Shown here in pieces: positions 1 to 9,511 of a stretch of 64,000 nt of DNA; the stretch's first letter is position 1, and every line of letters starts with the position of its first letter. The DNA is from Entomobacter blattae. GTDB lineage: Bacteria; Pseudomonadota; Alphaproteobacteria; Acetobacterales; Acetobacteraceae. Both the position numbers and the translations under genes were made by a program. The DNA lies in the NCBI RefSeq assembly GCF_014672835.1, contig NZ_CP060244.1, forward strand, positions 1,901,001 through 1,965,000. Direction: 5' to 3'. The notes under the pieces were generated by a model. The model ran no database searches, was not told where the DNA came from, and worked only from the letters and a program-made list of their open reading frames with translations.

Positions 1-1
1 C

Positions 2-448
2 CTTGCCAAAGAGCATGGTGCCCAGGCCATTCTTCTGGAGGATGGTGATCTTCTCAACCTTTCACCAGGGGAGGTAAAGGTAATAGATACAGCTGTAACA
101 GGCCAGCTTGCAGTTGATGGGGGGCGGCTACTTCCTATCGATGGTGATATTATGTCCAAGCGACGCAAAATGTTGTATAATGGTATGATCATTGCAAGCT
201 TGGCTATCGATGATGAAGGCTACCTCATTGGTGATCCTAAAATCAGTGCCCCTGGCTTGTTGACCAAAGAAGATCCTGAAGCAGAACGGGTAACGGAAAG
301 TTTTGCTGTCGCTATTGAAAATCTTCCTGAAGAAATACGCCTTGATGATAACCTGCTCAAAGAGGCCAGTAAAACGGCTTTGCGTCGCGCCTTTGGTAAC
401 AAGCTGCAAAAAAGACCATTAGTGGATGTCCATCTGCTGAGAGTTTAG
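2..448 (+). CDS. rnj: Ribonuclease J, C-terminal part (5' end outside window)
   Basis: The reading frame is open from the window edge and ends at the TAG at 446-448, giving about 148 C-terminal residues. They match the C-terminal domain of bacterial ribonuclease J, the metallo-beta-lactamase/beta-CASP RNase that matures and degrades RNA (5'-3' exonuclease and endonuclease). Recognisable pieces are the stretch with [13 protein letters not shown], the linker ending [10 protein letters not shown] and the terminal [13 protein letters not shown] motif typical of alphaproteobacterial copies. The catalytic metal-binding domain lies upstream of the window. It is followed 53 bp later by proS, an order common in Acetobacteraceae. 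Identity is by family recognition from the tail only. Confidence 0.85.
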   Translation, partial: LAKEHGAQAILLEDGDLLNLSPGEVKVIDTAVTGQLAVDGGRLLPIDGDIMSKRRKMLYNGMIIASLAIDDEGYLIGDPKISAPGLLTKEDPEAERVTESFAVAIENLPEEIRLDDNLLKEASKTALRRAFGNKLQKRPLVDVHLLRV

Positions 449-501
449 CTCAAGGGTTATACCATACTGCTTTTTTATTTCTGTTGACAGGATCGTACTT
501 T

Positions 502-1827
502 ATGCGCCTTTCTCAAAGCGTAATTGCTACACTTAAAGAAACACCGGCAGAGGCACAAATTGCTTCTCATAGGCTTATGTTGCGTTCTGGCATGGTTAGG
601 CAGACAAGCTCTGGCATTTATACTTGGCTGCCATTAGGCTTGAAAGTTCTCAGAAAGATTGCCCAAATTGTGAGAGAGGAACAGGATAGGATTGGCGGCC
701 AAGAGGTTTTAATGCCAACTCTACAATCTGCCGATTTATGGAAACAATCGGGTCGATACGATGCCTATGGGCCAGAAATGCTTAGAATCCAAGATCGCCA
801 TAAAAGGGATTTGCTCTATGGCCCTACGAATGAGGAAATGATTACTGACCTTTTTGGTCAGGTGGTCAAATCCTATAAAGAGCTGCCCCAACTTTTTTAC
901 CAAATCCAATGGAAATTTCGTGATGAAATCCGTCCCCGTTTTGGCGTTATGCGTGGGCGTGAATTTCTTATGAAGGATGCTTATAGTTTTGATGCCAGCT
1001 ATGGGGAGGCACGTAAAACCTATCAAAAAATGATGTTGGCCTATTTGCGTACTTTTCAACGATTGGGAGTAAGGGCTATTCCCATGGTGGCCGATACAGG
1101 ACCTATTGGAGGAGATTTAAGTCACGAATTTATTATTCTGGCCCCTACAGGAGAAAGCGGAGTTTTTTACGATAGCCTCCTTGAGGAAAAGGACTGGCTT
1201 CAAACTGCTGTTGATACAACGAGTTCCCAGGATTTGCATCGTTTTTTTGATGAGCTAACCCACCACTATGCTGCTACGGATGAAAAGCACGATACACAAG
1301 CGTGGAGCCTCGTGCCGGCAGAACGGCAAAGGGAAGGGCGGGGGATTGAGGTTGGGCATATTTTTTATTTTGGTCAGAAATATACCCAATCCATGGGAGT
1401 TAGTGTCAATGGTGCTGATGGTGCTCCCTTTTTTCCTGAAATGGGCTCCTACGGTATTGGTATTTCTCGTTTGGTTGGTGCTATTATTGAAGCAAGCCAT
1501 GATGAGAATGGCATTATCTGGCCAGATGAAGTTGCCCCCTATAAAGTGGTTTTGCTGAACCTTGGGAATAAAGATGAGGCAAGTCTTGCCTTATGTGAAA
1601 AAATTTATGCACATTTATCTGAGCTGTGCCTGTATGATGATCGTAACGAAAGGGCTGGGGTTAAATTTGCTGATGCTGATCTGATCGGTTATCCATGGCA
1701 GATTGTTGTTGGCCCGAAAGGGGCTGTAAAAAATACTGTTGAACTCAAAAGGCGTTCTACAGGGCAGAAGGAAGAAATTTCTGTTGAGAACTTGTTGGCA
1801 CGGTTTTCGTCAAACACGCTTAAATAG
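502..1827 (+). CDS. proS: Prolyl-tRNA synthetase, short alphaproteobacterial type
   Basis: Class II aminoacyl-tRNA synthetase that charges tRNA-Pro with proline in the cytosol. I chose the ATG at 502 (441 aa) over an in-frame TTG at 484, because homologues begin with MRLS and [10 protein letters not shown]; an AGGA-like ribosome site lies just upstream. Motif 2 is visible (FRDE near residues 139-142, then [18 protein letters not shown]) and motif 3 near residue 320 ([13 protein letters not shown]). There is no roughly 180-residue YbaK-like editing insertion between motifs 2 and 3, which is normal for the alphaproteobacterial form; editing would need a free-standing protein. The anticodon-binding domain is at the C-terminus. 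Confidence 0.97.
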   Translation: MRLSQSVIATLKETPAEAQIASHRLMLRSGMVRQTSSGIYTWLPLGLKVLRKIAQIVREEQDRIGGQEVLMPTLQSADLWKQSGRYDAYGPEMLRIQDRHKRDLLYGPTNEEMITDLFGQVVKSYKELPQLFYQIQWKFRDEIRPRFGVMRGREFLMKDAYSFDASYGEARKTYQKMMLAYLRTFQRLGVRAIPMVADTGPIGGDLSHEFIILAPTGESGVFYDSLLEEKDWLQTAVDTTSSQDLHRFFDELTHHYAATDEKHDTQAWSLVPAERQREGRGIEVGHIFYFGQKYTQSMGVSVNGADGAPFFPEMGSYGIGISRLVGAIIEASHDENGIIWPDEVAPYKVVLLNLGNKDEASLALCEKIYAHLSELCLYDDRNERAGVKFADADLIGYPWQIVVGPKGAVKNTVELKRRSTGQKEEISVENLLARFSSNTLK

Positions 1828-1841
1828 TAAGGGATATTTAT

Positions 1842-3089
1842 ATGTTTGGCCCCTTTGAGAGAAAAATAGCAGGGCGGTATTTGCGAGCTCGTAAAGGGGA
1901 GCGCTTTGTTTCCATTATTGCTATTTTTTCTTTAATAGGAATAGCCCTTGGTGTGGCCACCCTTATTATTGTTATGTCAGTGATGAATGGTTTTAAGGCC
2001 GATCTATTGGGGCGTATTCTTGGCCTTAATGGAGATTTAAGCATTTACGGCAAAAATACCTATTTGGGACAATACCAAACCCTGGCAGAGAGATTAAAAA
2101 CGGTTCCAGGTGTAAAATCTGTTACGCCTTTGGTTGATGGACAAGTGTTGCTCAGTGTGGGCCAATATAGTGGTGGGGGTCTGCTTCGAGGGATCAGACC
2201 TGAAGATTTCAAAAACATGCCGGCTATTAGCTCCTCCATTGTGATGGGAAATCTCACGAACTTTAATGAGCCAGATGCCATTGTTATCGGAATTACTCTT
2301 GCTCGGCGCGCCAATCTTACAGTGGGGTCTGACCTTACCGTTATTTCGCCTAATGGGGCAGCCACTGCCTTTGGAACAGTGCCGCGGATCAAGACTTATC
2401 ATGTCGTGGCTATATTTGATGCGGGCGTAAGGGATTATAACGCCAGTTATGCTTTTATTCCCCTTCATTCAGCCCAAATCTACTTTCAAATGCCTGATGC
2501 CGTCACCCTTATTCAGGTCGCAACAACAGACCCAGAGCATGTTAGGAGTGTAACCAAGACCATAGAACAGGCCTTGCAGCATTCTCGTGTGCGCGTGCAG
2601 GATTGGACCCAAAGTAACAACGCTTTTTTTGGGGCTGTTCAGGTCGAGCAAAATGTTATGTTTCTTATTTTAACCCTCATTATTATTGTTGCAGCCTTTA
2701 ACGTTATTTCCTCCTTGATTATGATGGTAAAAGATAAAAACCGTGATATTGCTGTTTTACGCACGATGGGGGCTAGCAAGGGGGCGATTATGCGAATATT
2801 CCTTATGTGTGGGGCTTCTGTGGGCGTTTTCGGAACGGTAGCAGGGACAGTTTTAGGAATTATTTTCTGCCTCAATATTGAACATATCCGCCAGGGACTA
2901 CAGGCTATTACAGGAACCAACCTTTTTAATCCTGAAGTGTATTATCTGGAACATCTACCGGCCAAGTTGGTGTGGGGGCAGGTGATAGAAGTTGTCGTTA
3001 TGGCTTTAGCCCTTTCCTTACTGGCCACCCTTTATCCATCCTGGAAGGCTGCTAAAACTGACCCGGTAGAGGCCCTTCGCCATGAATAG
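1842..3089 (+). CDS. lolC: Lipoprotein-releasing ABC transporter permease (LolC/LolE family)
   Basis: Inner-membrane permease of the Lol system that extracts outer-membrane lipoproteins and hands them to LolA. The 415-residue protein has the MacB/FtsX architecture: a short N-terminal cytoplasmic stretch (FERKIAGRYLRARKGERF), one membrane segment at about residues 24-50, a large periplasmic domain, and three membrane segments in the last 150 residues ending in a cytoplasmic PVEAL motif. An AAGGGA ribosome site precedes the ATG by 8 bp. It overlaps lolD by 8 bp, so the two are translationally coupled. Only one permease gene is present here; alphaproteobacteria commonly use one LolC/E-type permease rather than the LolC plus LolE pair. 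Confidence 0.95.
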   Translation: MFGPFERKIAGRYLRARKGERFVSIIAIFSLIGIALGVATLIIVMSVMNGFKADLLGRILGLNGDLSIYGKNTYLGQYQTLAERLKTVPGVKSVTPLVDGQVLLSVGQYSGGGLLRGIRPEDFKNMPAISSSIVMGNLTNFNEPDAIVIGITLARRANLTVGSDLTVISPNGAATAFGTVPRIKTYHVVAIFDAGVRDYNASYAFIPLHSAQIYFQMPDAVTLIQVATTDPEHVRSVTKTIEQALQHSRVRVQDWTQSNNAFFGAVQVEQNVMFLILTLIIIVAAFNVISSLIMMVKDKNRDIAVLRTMGASKGAIMRIFLMCGASVGVFGTVAGTVLGIIFCLNIEHIRQGLQAITGTNLFNPEVYYLEHLPAKLVWGQVIEVVVMALALSLLATLYPSWKAAKTDPVEALRHE

Positions 3090-3771
3090 TCAAACAGTGC
3101 TTCCCCTGATCCTTGAAGAGATTTCGCATAGCTATATCAGCGGAGAGGAAACCCTTACTATCCTTAAAGGGCTTAATTTATCGCTAAAAGCTGGGGAAAT
3201 TGTTGGGCTTGTAGCCCCATCGGGAACAGGAAAATCCACTTTGTTGCATATTGCTGGGCTTTTAGAAACACCCGATAAGGGGCGTGTTGTTGTCAATGGT
3301 CAACCGATAACGGCCTTATCTGATAAAGAAAAAACAAGGATACGTCTTAAATCAATAGGGTTTGTTTATCAATTCCATCATCTGTTAGGGGAGTTTACTG
3401 CGGTGGAAAACGTTATGCTTCCCATGATGATTGCAGGGGTTGATCAATCAACGGCTCGAAAAAGGGCAGAAGAGCTCCTTTCAGGTTTTGGGTTAGCGAA
3501 ACGGGTCAATCATTTACCGGGAAAACTTTCTGGTGGTGAAAAGCAGCGTGTTGCTATTGCCCGGGCTTTAGCAAATCGTCCACAAATCTTGCTGGCTGAT
3601 GAGCCTACCGGGAATTTGGACAATCAGACAGCGGAAGTGGTTTTTAAGGAATTTTTATCTGCCGCCAGAGATCATGGATTGGCAGCTTTAATTGCAACCC
3701 ATAATGCAGAACTGACAGACCAGATGGATAAAGTTGCCATAATGGAAAATGGGCAGTGTAGCTTTCGTTAG
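3082..3771 (+). CDS. lolD: Lipoprotein-releasing ABC transporter ATP-binding protein LolD
   Basis: ATPase that powers lipoprotein extraction by the adjacent LolC-type permease. All ABC motifs are present: Walker A ending GTGKST with Lys51, a Q-loop near VYQFHHLL, the signature [14 protein letters not shown] near residue 146, Walker [13 protein letters not shown] near 166, and the H-loop ATHN. Its start lies inside the lolC tail (8-bp overlap). The length of 229 aa is normal. A weak GTGG/CCAC hairpin with a short T run follows the stop at 3776-3801 and may terminate the lol transcript before dnaE, but it is too weak to call. Confidence 0.96.
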   Translation: MNSQTVLPLILEEISHSYISGEETLTILKGLNLSLKAGEIVGLVAPSGTGKSTLLHIAGLLETPDKGRVVVNGQPITALSDKEKTRIRLKSIGFVYQFHHLLGEFTAVENVMLPMMIAGVDQSTARKRAEELLSGFGLAKRVNHLPGKLSGGEKQRVAIARALANRPQILLADEPTGNLDNQTAEVVFKEFLSAARDHGLAALIATHNAELTDQMDKVAIMENGQCSFR

Positions 3772-3942
3772 GAAGTGGTTAGAGCCACACTTTTGATCAA
3801 GCGTAACGAAAAACCTTTACCCTCTGGCTTTATTTGCTTTATTGTATGAACTGTGTTTCCTACGGTCGAAGGGGCATTCTATCCTGCGCCTTTTATCTGT
3901 ACTTTTTAAGAATATGTTCAGAAAAATTGGATAAGTCTACTC

Positions 3943-6900
3943 ATGACATACGCCAACTTTATTCATCTCCATAACCATTCTGCCTACTCGCTTAGCCAGG
4001 GGGCAATGCGTGTGGCAGATCTTGTCGCCCTAGCTGAACACTATTCTATGCCAGCTGTGGCAATGACTGATAGTGGCAATATGTTTGGAGCACTTGAATT
4101 TTCGCAATATAGCACTTCTAAGGGAATTCAACCCATTATTGGTTGCGAAATTGGAGTTATTCTTGATTTTTCCGATAATAAAAACAAATTATCAGACTTC
4201 CAGCCGTGGCAAAAACCTGTTGTGATTTTGGCAAAAACCGAAGAAGGTTTATCCAATATTCAAAAACTGAGTTCTTATGCCTTTATTCATGGCGAGGATC
4301 CCTCAAAACCGAGTGTTCCTTTGGAAGTTCTTCTTCAGCATACTTCTGGGGTTTATCTTTTAACAGGAGGAAGTGAAGGGGTTCTTTCCGCTCTTTTTGA
4401 GCAAGATCGATCAAAAGAGGCTTATATCCTACTTGAAAGATTATCAGGAGCGTTTAAAGACAATATAGCCATAGAAATAAATCGTCATGGCCAGCCATTG
4501 GAAAGAAGTATAGAGCCTGAGCTGATTAGCCTTGCTGACAAATATGGCCTACCTCTTGTTGCCACTAACAATTGCTATTTTTCTAAACAAGAAATGTATG
4601 AGGCCCATGATGCGTTAATCTGCATTGCACAGGGCTGTACAATGGCTGAAGAAAACCGTTGGCGTGTAACGCCAGAACACTGGTTTAAACCGCCAACTGT
4701 TATGCGTGAGTTATTTGCTGACATTCCCGATGCCTGTGATAACACTATTGCCATCGCCCAGAAATGCTCCATTAAATTTCCAACACGTAAACCTATGCTT
4801 CCTGTCAGTCCCAAAGTGGATGAGGGGAAAACAGAAGATGAAACCCTTCGGGAGATGGCTAACAAAGGCCTTCAGGAACGGTTAAAGGATATGGCTCTGG
4901 ATGAAAAAACCAAGCGTATCTATCAAGAGCGGTTAACTTTTGAGCTTGGCGTAATTTCCAGCATGGGTTTTCCCGGCTATTTTATGATTGTGGCCGATTT
5001 TATTCAGTGGGCAAAAGAGCATGATATACCAGTTGGACCGGGGCGCGGTTCTGGTGCGGGCTCTCTTGTTGCGTGGGCTTTAACTATAACTGATTTGGAC
5101 CCTATTCCTTTTAATCTGCTCTTTGAGCGGTTTCTAAATCCAGAACGTATTTCTATGCCAGATTTTGATATCGATTTCTGTCAGGATAGGCGCGATGAAG
5201 TCATTTCTTATGTTCGGAATGAATATGGAGCAGATAGGGTCGCTCAAATTATAACATTTGGAAAACTCCAGGCGCGGGCAGCAGTAAGAGATGTTGGCCG
5301 TGTTTTGGGGCTTCCCTATGGAATGGTTAATCGCGTAGCCGAGCTTATTCCCAATAATCCGGCCAAACCTGTTAAGCTGGCGCAGGCGATTGAAGAAGAA
5401 CCTCGTTTGCAAGAGATGCGAGATTCTGATGATGAGATTAGGCGCTTATTAGAAATCGCCCAACAGCTTGAAGGTCTTTACCGTCATGCCAGTACTCACG
5501 CCGCCGGAGTGGTGATTGGAGATCGCAAGCTTGACGAAGTTGTTCCTCTTTATCGTGATCCACGAAGCGATATGTTGGTAACCCAGTTTAACATGAAATA
5601 TGTTGAACAAGCAGGACTGGTGAAGTTTGATTTTCTTGGCTTAACAACGCTTACTGTTCTGCAGCGCGGTGTTAACATGCTTAAAGAGCTGGATGTTTCT
5701 ATCAATCTTTCACAAATCCCTTTAGATGACCCTCTTACTTACGAGATGCTCTCACGGGGGGATACTGCCGGGGTATTTCAGTTTGAAGGGGCAGGAATGC
5801 GCGATGTTCTTAAACAAATGCGTCCTTCACGCTTAGAAGACCTGATTGCAGCGGTTGCCCTCTATCGCCCAGGGCCTATGGCTAATATCCCTGATTATTG
5901 TCATAGAAAACATGGTGAAGAATGGCAACCTCCCCATGAAGATTTACGAGACATTCTGGCTGAAACCTATGGGATTATGGTCTATCAGGAACAGGTTATG
6001 CAGATCGCCCAGAAAATGGGAGGGTACAGTCTAGGCGCTGCTGATATTCTGCGCCGTGCCATGGGGAAAAAAATACGCTCAGAAATGGACCAGCAAAAAA
6101 TCATTTTCACCCAAGGTGCTATAGAACGGGGAGTTTCAGAAGAGAAAGCTGCAGAAGTTTTTGAATTAATGGCAAAATTTGCAGATTATGGGTTTAATAA
6201 ATCTCATGCGGCTGCATATGCTCTTGTCTCTTATCGTACGGCTTGGATGAAAGCCAACTATCCCGTAGCCTTTATTGCAGCATGTATGTCTCTCGCGCGG
6301 GAAAAGACGGATAAGCTTGCTTCCCTTCGCCAGGAAGCTTTACGGATGGGGATAGAGATTTTACCGCCGGACATCAACAAATCTTTTCCAGATTTTAAAA
6401 TTGAAATTAACCCAGAGAGTAGCAAGCAATCTATTCGCTATGCCTTGGGGGCCATAAAAAAAGTGGGTTTCCATGCTATGGAACAACTGGTTAAGGCCCG
6501 TGGGCAGAGACCTTTCGCTTCGATAGAGGATTTTTCAGAGCGCATTAACCCAAAATTTCTTAATAAAATGCAGCTTGAAAATCTGGCCAAGGCAGGGGCT
6601 TTTGATAGTTTGGATAAAGACCGAGCAAAGATTTATTATTCTGCAGAAATTATTTTAAAATATGCTCATGCCGTTTTTTCCGAAAAGGAGAGTGGTCAAA
6701 ATGGCCTGTTTTCAAGCGGGGTTACGGTTGCCAAAAACCCAATGAAACTGGTAGAAGAGACGAAATGGATGGAATTTGAGAAATTAAGTCAGGAGGCAGA
6801 AGCCATAGGATTTCACCTGACGAATCACCCTCTCGATTCTTATAAAGGTTTTTTGAAAAAAAAGGGTGTTATTCCCTCTGCCTATATTGACCATAGTGCT

Positions 6901-7395
6901 AGGGCAGGGCAGGGCAGAGTTTTTCTTGCGGGCTGTATTATTGATAAGAAAGAAAGACCCACAAAAACAGGAAAGAAAATGGCATGGGTTCGTCTTTCTG
7001 ATAGCTATGGTGGTTTCGAGGTAACATTTTTTTCAGAAACTCTTCATAAAGTAAGAGATGTCCTCATACCAGGTTTAGCAGTTCTCATTACTGCAGAATT
7101 GCGGATTGTCGATGATGCTGTGCGGATCACAGCTTTTGATGCCGAAAAACTCGAAGAGATTATTGGGCAGACAGCAACACAAACAAGAATATGGCTAAAA
7201 GATACAACGCCATTGCCTTATTTAAAAGATCTGCTGTCTCAGTTAGCCTTTGGTAAGGGGCAGGTTCTTATGGTTCCAGAAATTAAAACAGGAAGAGAGC
7301 TTGAGATGTGCTTGCCCGATACCTATGGCATAACACCAGAAGCCATTGAAAGAATTAAAACATTCCCGGGCATTGTAAAAGTAGAACAAGCATAA
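3943..7395 (+). CDS. dnaE: DNA polymerase III alpha subunit
   Basis: Replicative polymerase catalytic subunit, 1150 aa, the usual length. Domain order is as expected: N-terminal PHP domain (HLHNHSAYSL, residues 8-17), the C-family polymerase palm with PDFDIDF at 406-412 and VKFDFLGLTT further on supplying the catalytic aspartates, fingers with LEDLIAAVALYRPGPM, the tandem HhH region, an OB fold (GRVFLAGCIIDKKERPT) and the C-terminal tau-binding region. It is a stand-alone gene 171 bp after lolD. A 14-bp AT-only inverted repeat starts on its stop codon. Confidence 0.97.
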   Translation: MTYANFIHLHNHSAYSLSQGAMRVADLVALAEHYSMPAVAMTDSGNMFGALEFSQYSTSKGIQPIIGCEIGVILDFSDNKNKLSDFQPWQKPVVILAKTEEGLSNIQKLSSYAFIHGEDPSKPSVPLEVLLQHTSGVYLLTGGSEGVLSALFEQDRSKEAYILLERLSGAFKDNIAIEINRHGQPLERSIEPELISLADKYGLPLVATNNCYFSKQEMYEAHDALICIAQGCTMAEENRWRVTPEHWFKPPTVMRELFADIPDACDNTIAIAQKCSIKFPTRKPMLPVSPKVDEGKTEDETLREMANKGLQERLKDMALDEKTKRIYQERLTFELGVISSMGFPGYFMIVADFIQWAKEHDIPVGPGRGSGAGSLVAWALTITDLDPIPFNLLFERFLNPERISMPDFDIDFCQDRRDEVISYVRNEYGADRVAQIITFGKLQARAAVRDVGRVLGLPYGMVNRVAELIPNNPAKPVKLAQAIEEEPRLQEMRDSDDEIRRLLEIAQQLEGLYRHASTHAAGVVIGDRKLDEVVPLYRDPRSDMLVTQFNMKYVEQAGLVKFDFLGLTTLTVLQRGVNMLKELDVSINLSQIPLDDPLTYEMLSRGDTAGVFQFEGAGMRDVLKQMRPSRLEDLIAAVALYRPGPMANIPDYCHRKHGEEWQPPHEDLRDILAETYGIMVYQEQVMQIAQKMGGYSLGAADILRRAMGKKIRSEMDQQKIIFTQGAIERGVSEEKAAEVFELMAKFADYGFNKSHAAAYALVSYRTAWMKANYPVAFIAACMSLAREKTDKLASLRQEALRMGIEILPPDINKSFPDFKIEINPESSKQSIRYALGAIKKVGFHAMEQLVKARGQRPFASIEDFSERINPKFLNKMQLENLAKAGAFDSLDKDRAKIYYSAEIILKYAHAVFSEKESGQNGLFSSGVTVAKNPMKLVEETKWMEFEKLSQEAEAIGFHLTNHPLDSYKGFLKKKGVIPSAYIDHSARAGQGRVFLAGCIIDKKERPTKTGKKMAWVRLSDSYGGFEVTFFSETLHKVRDVLIPGLAVLITAELRIVDDAVRITAFDAEKLEEIIGQTATQTRIWLKDTTPLPYLKDLLSQLAFGKGQVLMVPEIKTGRELEMCLPDTYGITPEAIERIKTFPGIVKVEQA

Positions 7396-7435
7396 GTTTA
7401 TATTTATAAACTAAAAAATACATAAATATAAACTT
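7394..7435. repeat. 14-bp perfect inverted repeat after dnaE
   Basis: Arms at 7394-7407 and 7422-7435 are exact reverse complements (first arm AAGTTTATATTTAT) separated by 14 nt. The first arm overlaps the dnaE stop codon. The stem has only one G-C pair and is not followed directly by a clean T tract, so it is either a weak terminator or an mRNA 3'-end structure. Confidence 0.5.
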
Positions 7436-7470
7436 TAATAATTGGTTTTTAAAAAGGTTAATTAAATATT

Positions 7471-7971
7471 ATGCGTTGTCCTTTTTGTGGTTCTGACGAT
7501 ACGCAGGTGAAAGATAGTCGTTCTCAAGAGGATGGAACCTCCATAAAACGAAGAAGGTTTTGTCCTTCTTGCCAACAAAAATTTACAACCATCGAACGTA
7601 TTTATTTACGAGATTTTGCAGTGATTAAAAGTGATAGTCGCAGTGTATCCTTTGATCGTGATAAATTGGCGCGGTCTATAAAAATTGCTGTAAGGAAACG
7701 TCCTATTCAGGAAAGTGAGGTTGACCGCTTGGTCAATGATATTGTAAGAGAACTGGAAAATTATGGTGAAAATGAAATCAGATCCAGTTATATTGGAGAA
7801 CTGGTTATGAAAAAATTACTGACTGTGGATCCTGTTGCTTACATACGTTTTGCAAGCGTTTATAAGGATTTTCGCGGTGCAAAAGACTTTTCAGAAATTG
7901 TTCAGTCTATTACAAACCCTATCGAGGTTGAAGGGAAGCAAAATGACCCTCTTCCCACTCATAAAGAATGA
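7471..7971 (+). CDS. nrdR: Transcriptional repressor NrdR
   Basis: Nucleotide-sensing repressor of ribonucleotide reductase genes. The 166-residue protein has the diagnostic N-terminal zinc ribbon (Cys3, Cys6, Cys31, Cys34), the RRRF-type DNA-binding strand, and the following ATP-cone domain beginning near VIKSDSRSVSFDRDKLARSI. It is preceded by 75 bp of AT-rich sequence after dnaE and is followed after 23 bp by nusB, so nrdR-nusB-thiL probably form one transcript. In many alphaproteobacteria riboflavin genes lie between nrdR and nusB; they are absent here. Confidence 0.96.
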   Translation: MRCPFCGSDDTQVKDSRSQEDGTSIKRRRFCPSCQQKFTTIERIYLRDFAVIKSDSRSVSFDRDKLARSIKIAVRKRPIQESEVDRLVNDIVRELENYGENEIRSSYIGELVMKKLLTVDPVAYIRFASVYKDFRGAKDFSEIVQSITNPIEVEGKQNDPLPTHKE

Positions 7972-7994
7972 AATTGATATCATGACGCTAAACT

Positions 7995-8489
7995 ATGAAT
8001 AAACCTTCAGAGCATTACAGACTAGGATCTAGAACAGCGGCAAGGATAGCTGCTGTTCAAGCTTTATTTCAACATCAACAGTCTAGCGAAGATTTAAACC
8101 AAATAGAGCAACAGTTTTTGTTCTTCCGTTTGCGTCCTGCCGAAATAGACGCCACAAGTGGTGATAATACCCTTATGGAAAAGGCCGATGTAAAATTCTT
8201 TAGCCAGCTTATTCAATCGGCACAGGTTTATTTTCCTACAAGTCTTGAGCAGATTACGCAAACGTTGCCTGTGGAATGGCCTCTTAATCGTATTGATCCT
8301 GTTTTAAAATCTTTGCTCTGTATGGCTATTATAGAATTATACGCCTTTAAGGAAACCCCATCGCGGGTAGTGATTAATGAGTATATTAATGTAGCCCATA
8401 GTTTTTTTTCCGGTGATGAGCCAAAAATGGCGAATGGTATTTTAAATACAATAGCAAGAACCCTCAGACCCGACGATTTTTCTCAATAA
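7995..8489 (+). CDS. nusB: Transcription antitermination factor NusB
   Basis: RNA-binding helical protein that, with NusE (S10), binds boxA of rRNA leaders and supports antitermination. The 164-residue sequence has the family start RTAARIAAVQALFQ and the conserved C-terminal block PSRVVINEYINVAHSFFSGDEPKMANGILNTIA in pieces. The ATG at 7995 gives the normal family length. Its stop is 5 bp before thiL, indicating coupling. Confidence 0.94.
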   Translation: MNKPSEHYRLGSRTAARIAAVQALFQHQQSSEDLNQIEQQFLFFRLRPAEIDATSGDNTLMEKADVKFFSQLIQSAQVYFPTSLEQITQTLPVEWPLNRIDPVLKSLLCMAIIELYAFKETPSRVVINEYINVAHSFFSGDEPKMANGILNTIARTLRPDDFSQ

Positions 8490-8494
8490 AAGGT

Positions 8495-9448
8495 ATGGTG
8501 GAACTCTCTAAAGAATTTGTTTTTATTGAAAAAAACTTTCGTTCTCTAGCGGGTGAAGGTGCTTTAGGGTTAAAAGATGATGCAGCAATTGTAAAGATTT
8601 CTGCAGGAGACGAGCTGGTAGTTTCTGCTGATGCCATGGTAGAGGGGGTTCATTTTTTCAGCTCTGACCCACCGGATACGGTCGGCCAAAAACTTTTGCG
8701 GTGTAATCTTTCTGATATGGCTGCGATGGGAGCTACACCTTTAGGGTATCTTCTAACCATTTCAAGGCCACCTCATATTTCAGAAGAATGGTTCGAGCTT
8801 TTTTGTGAGGGCTTAAGAAGAGATCAAGAGACTTATAAAATATTTCTTCTGGGTGGAGATACCACGCGAACAGAGGGTAATTTGGTTTTATCTCTGACGA
8901 TTTTGGGAACTGTAACACAAGGTTTGTCGGTTAAACGAACGGGTGCTCAAGAGGGTGACGAATTATGGGTTACAGGAATCATAGGGGATAGTGCGCTTGG
9001 CCTAAAAGCTTTGTTGAATGAACTGGAAGAGTCAACAGGCTATTTTGTCAATCGTTATCGGCTGCCTCAACCAAGGGTAGGGTTGCCCATTGCAGGATTA
9101 GCCCATGTTGCCATGGATGTTTCAGATGGGCTCATTCAGGATGCTGGGCATTTAGTGCGTGCTAATCAATTGGGGGTTACAATAGAGCTTGAAAAAATCC
9201 CTTTTTCACAACAAGCTCGCTCGCTTTCTTCTGCATGGTTAGAAACCTGCTTAACGGGGGGAGATGATTACGAACTTCTTATTGGCATCTCACCGAAGAA
9301 TTCTAAACAATTACAAGAAATATCCCATCGTATGAATATTCCTGTTACGCAGATCGGTTTTTTTACTGCAAAACATACAAGCGTGAAGATTATCAATAAA
9401 GAAGGTCATGAAATGAAATTCTCAAATCAAGGATGGAGTCACTTTTAA
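8495..9448 (+). CDS. thiL: Thiamine-monophosphate kinase
   Basis: Phosphorylates thiamine monophosphate to the active cofactor thiamine diphosphate. The 317-residue protein belongs to the PurM/ThiL fold: LKDDAAIVKI near the N-terminus, SADAMVEGVHFF, a Mg-ATP loop with LLGGDTTRTEG and, near residue 255, TGGDDYELLI. The start at 8495 has an AAAAGG ribosome site immediately after the nusB stop. The terminal codons, including the stop TAA at 9446-9448, lie at the edge of the left arm of a 39-bp inverted repeat (9444-9482), so the end of the gene is partly built from that repeat. Confidence 0.96.
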   Translation: MVELSKEFVFIEKNFRSLAGEGALGLKDDAAIVKISAGDELVVSADAMVEGVHFFSSDPPDTVGQKLLRCNLSDMAAMGATPLGYLLTISRPPHISEEWFELFCEGLRRDQETYKIFLLGGDTTRTEGNLVLSLTILGTVTQGLSVKRTGAQEGDELWVTGIIGDSALGLKALLNELEESTGYFVNRYRLPQPRVGLPIAGLAHVAMDVSDGLIQDAGHLVRANQLGVTIELEKIPFSQQARSLSSAWLETCLTGGDDYELLIGISPKNSKQLQEISHRMNIPVTQIGFFTAKHTSVKIINKEGHEMKFSNQGWSHF

Positions 9449-9482
9449 AAGAGAAATTTATCAAAAGAGAATTCAGCTTTAA
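9444..9482. repeat. Left arm of 39-bp inverted repeat flanking an acetyltransferase gene
   Basis: This 39-bp segment (beginning TTTAAAAGAGAAATTTA) is the reverse complement of 10202-10240 with a single mismatch at 9461. It overlaps the thiL stop codon. The 719 bp between the arms contain only the acetyltransferase gene and its short flanks. Confidence 0.9.
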
Positions 9483-9511
9483 ATATACAACAAGCATTCT
9501 GTCTTGAGCAT

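Noticed and set aside
3776-3801. Hairpin after lolD as a terminator
   Set aside because: Only a 4-bp uninterrupted stem with a short T run; too weak to list as a feature.
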